Source: Lachnospiraceae bacterium
GTDB lineage: Bacteria > Bacillota > Clostridia > Lachnospirales > Lachnospiraceae
DNA: 6,207 bases
Assembly: GCA_017477005.1 (NCBI GenBank)
Contig: JAFUXY010000260.1
Span: forward strand, 1-6,207
Reading direction: 5' to 3'
In this document: positions 5,147 to 6,207 of the stretch, one piece after another
Layout: each line of letters begins with the position of its first letter
Numbering within the stretch: position 1 is the stretch's first letter
Notes under the pieces: generated by a model
What the model was told of the DNA's origin: nothing
The model's database searches: none
The model's input: only the letters and a program-made list of their open reading frames with translations
Program-made: the position numbers and the translations under genes

Positions 5147-6207
5147 CTACTCCTTTTCCTTCCCGTTCAAAGACTTATCATAGGCATAGTACGAATCCTT
5201 GCCGCCCTGCTTGACCTGGTACAGCGCCAGGTCAGCTTTTTGGTAGAGATCTTTGTAGCTGTCCCCATTTTCGGGGTAGACGGCGTAGCCGATCGAAACC
5301 GTATAGAAAATCTCGTGATCCTGATAGACGATGCTCTTTGGCCGGACACAAAACTCCATCAAAAGCTCGTCCACCTCATCCTTGGACAGCCCGCGCAAAA
5401 AGATAATAAACTCATCCCCGCCGAGGCGGCTGACCAGCCCGGCGTACTGGAACTTCTCGCGCATCCGGCTCGCAATATCCTTCAAAACCGCGTCCCCGGC
5501 CGGATGGCCGAAGTTGTCATTGACATGCTTGAAATTGTCGAGGTCTACGATGATCAGCGTCGCGCGTCCCTTGGCCTGCTGCATATGCGCTTTGATCAGC
5601 GGCAATGCCGTGTTTCGGGTCTGCAGTCCGGTCAGTGAATCTCTGGCGGCATCGGTCGCCCTCGAACAGAGCAGGAATTTCTGGTCGCCGTTGAACACGA
5701 CCGAAAGCAGATTGTAGATCTGCCAATTATAACGCCCCTTTGCGTCCATTGTTCGGAAATACTCTTTGATATCTTTGCCCCCGGTATCCTGGATCCGGGT
5801 CAGAGCTGTGTCCAAATCGAAAAACTGGATAAAGCGGTATTGGTCGTCCGGGTGGATATTGCGGCTGGCGAAGGTGCGGATCGAGCGCTTCAGGCTGCCC
5901 TTGATAAACGATTCCTTGTAGCGAGAAGAATCGAGATAAATATTTTCGACCGTGCCGTCGCTGCTGATCAGATCGATGCGGCTGTACAGCGTGTACAAGA
6001 ATCGCAGCACGGATTCCATTTTGTTCTGCCGCGTCTGGGGATCGTCTTCATTGCGTTCTTCGATCACCGCCAAAAGCGCACCATCGTCCGTCTCCACATT
6101 GTAAGAAATGCAGCGGATCCGTATGTGCTTGAAGCCGGTCTCAGTCACGAAATCCTGCTCCATTTCCTCGCCGGTCATAATACACTGTTCCGCTGTATCG
6201 TGGATCC
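5147..6207 (-). CDS. PAS-GGDEF diguanylate cyclase, C-terminal part (5' end beyond the window)
   Basis: A diguanylate cyclase makes cyclic di-GMP from two GTP, coupling a sensed signal to motility or surface behaviour. The frame is open to the right edge. The Met at 6178 has no ribosome site, and the residues around it look like the tail of an upstream domain, so the gene is 5'-partial. Counting from that Met, residues about 16-42 (FKHIRIRCISYNVETDDGAL) look like the last strands of a first PAS-like domain. Residues about 55-175 form a second PAS-like domain with an NIHPDD motif at 107-112. Residues 179-335 are the GGDEF domain: DSLTGL (180-185), DLDNFK (212-217), the catalytic GGDEF signature intact at 253-257, and the ALYQVK segment (318-323). 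The inhibitory RxxD site expected just before GGDEF reads QYAG, so product inhibition is probably absent. No membrane segment is visible in the part seen. The stop codon directly abuts that of map, with no terminator of its own seen. Confidence 0.93.
   Translation of the reverse strand, partial: IHDTAEQCIMTGEEMEQDFVTETGFKHIRIRCISYNVETDDGALLAVIEERNEDDPQTRQNKMESVLRFLYTLYSRIDLISSDGTVENIYLDSSRYKESFIKGSLKRSIRTFASRNIHPDDQYRFIQFFDLDTALTRIQDTGGKDIKEYFRTMDAKGRYNWQIYNLLSVVFNGDQKFLLCSRATDAARDSLTGLQTRNTALPLIKAHMQQAKGRATLIIVDLDNFKHVNDNFGHPAGDAVLKDIASRMREKFQYAGLVSRLGGDEFIIFLRGLSKDEVDELLMEFCVRPKSIVYQDHEIFYTVSIGYAVYPENGDSYKDLYQKADLALYQVKQGGKDSYYAYDKSLNGKEKE
5212..5241 (+). terminator. Terminator-like hairpin for the plus-strand unit, inside the GGDEF gene
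   Basis: TGACCTGG (5212-5219) pairs perfectly with CCAGGTCA (5227-5234) around a 7-nt loop, followed by GC and five T residues (5237-5241). It lies 65 nt after the map stop and is antisense to GGDEF codons for the conserved DLALYQV stretch. There is no other room for a terminator, since map and the GGDEF gene share no intergenic space. The GC before the T-tract and the short T run make efficiency uncertain. Confidence 0.5.

Noticed and set aside
6178..6207. Start of the GGDEF gene at the Met codon at 6178
   Set aside because: There is no ribosome site. The frame is open to the edge, and the following residues look like the end of a PAS-like domain, so the true start is outside the window.

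Overview
The window looks like chromosomal DNA from a Gram-positive Firmicute of the class Clostridia, probably Lachnospiraceae-like. The reasons are a Veg protein, a PcsB/CwlO-like secreted NlpC/P60 hydrolase, a SEC-C methionine aminopeptidase with a TTG start, strong purine-rich Shine-Dalgarno sites and consensus sigma-A promoters. The DNA is moderately GC-rich. The genus cannot be fixed from sequence reading alone. No tRNA, rRNA, mobile element or CRISPR array was seen.

Layout. (1) Positions 1-1384, minus strand: a two-gene unit. A TPR-repeat lipoprotein comes first, and the 5' part of a dihydroorotase gene (pyrC, running off the left edge) starts 8 nt after its stop. (2) Positions 1385-1597: a divergent promoter region. 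An extended -10 promoter serves the lipoprotein. On the other strand a consensus promoter (TTGACA, 17 bp, TACAAT) drives veg, and an inverted repeat lies between them. (3) Positions 1598-5146, plus strand: veg, a hairpin terminator, a coiled-coil NlpC/P60 hydrolase, a coupled single-pass membrane protein with a SurA-N/foldase-like look, then map with an N-terminal zinc motif. (4) Positions 5147-6207, minus strand: the 3' part of a PAS-GGDEF diguanylate cyclase gene. Its stop codon directly abuts the stop of map, and a terminator-like hairpin for the plus-strand genes lies inside its coding sequence.

How the genes may work together. The hydrolase and the downstream membrane protein are 2 nt apart with no independent Shine-Dalgarno, so they are probably made together. 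The natural reading is a secreted cell-wall enzyme with a membrane-anchored helper or partner, but that role is inferred from arrangement. Both depend on readthrough from the veg promoter or on an unseen weak internal promoter, because a hairpin terminator lies only 41 nt before the hydrolase start and leaves no room for a clear promoter.

No wholly new system is evident. The points most worth following are the hydrolase/foldase-like pair, a Glu where the NlpC/P60 third catalytic polar residue is expected, a perfect 16-bp tandem duplication that supplies the stop codon of the membrane protein, and the terminator hidden in the convergent GGDEF gene.
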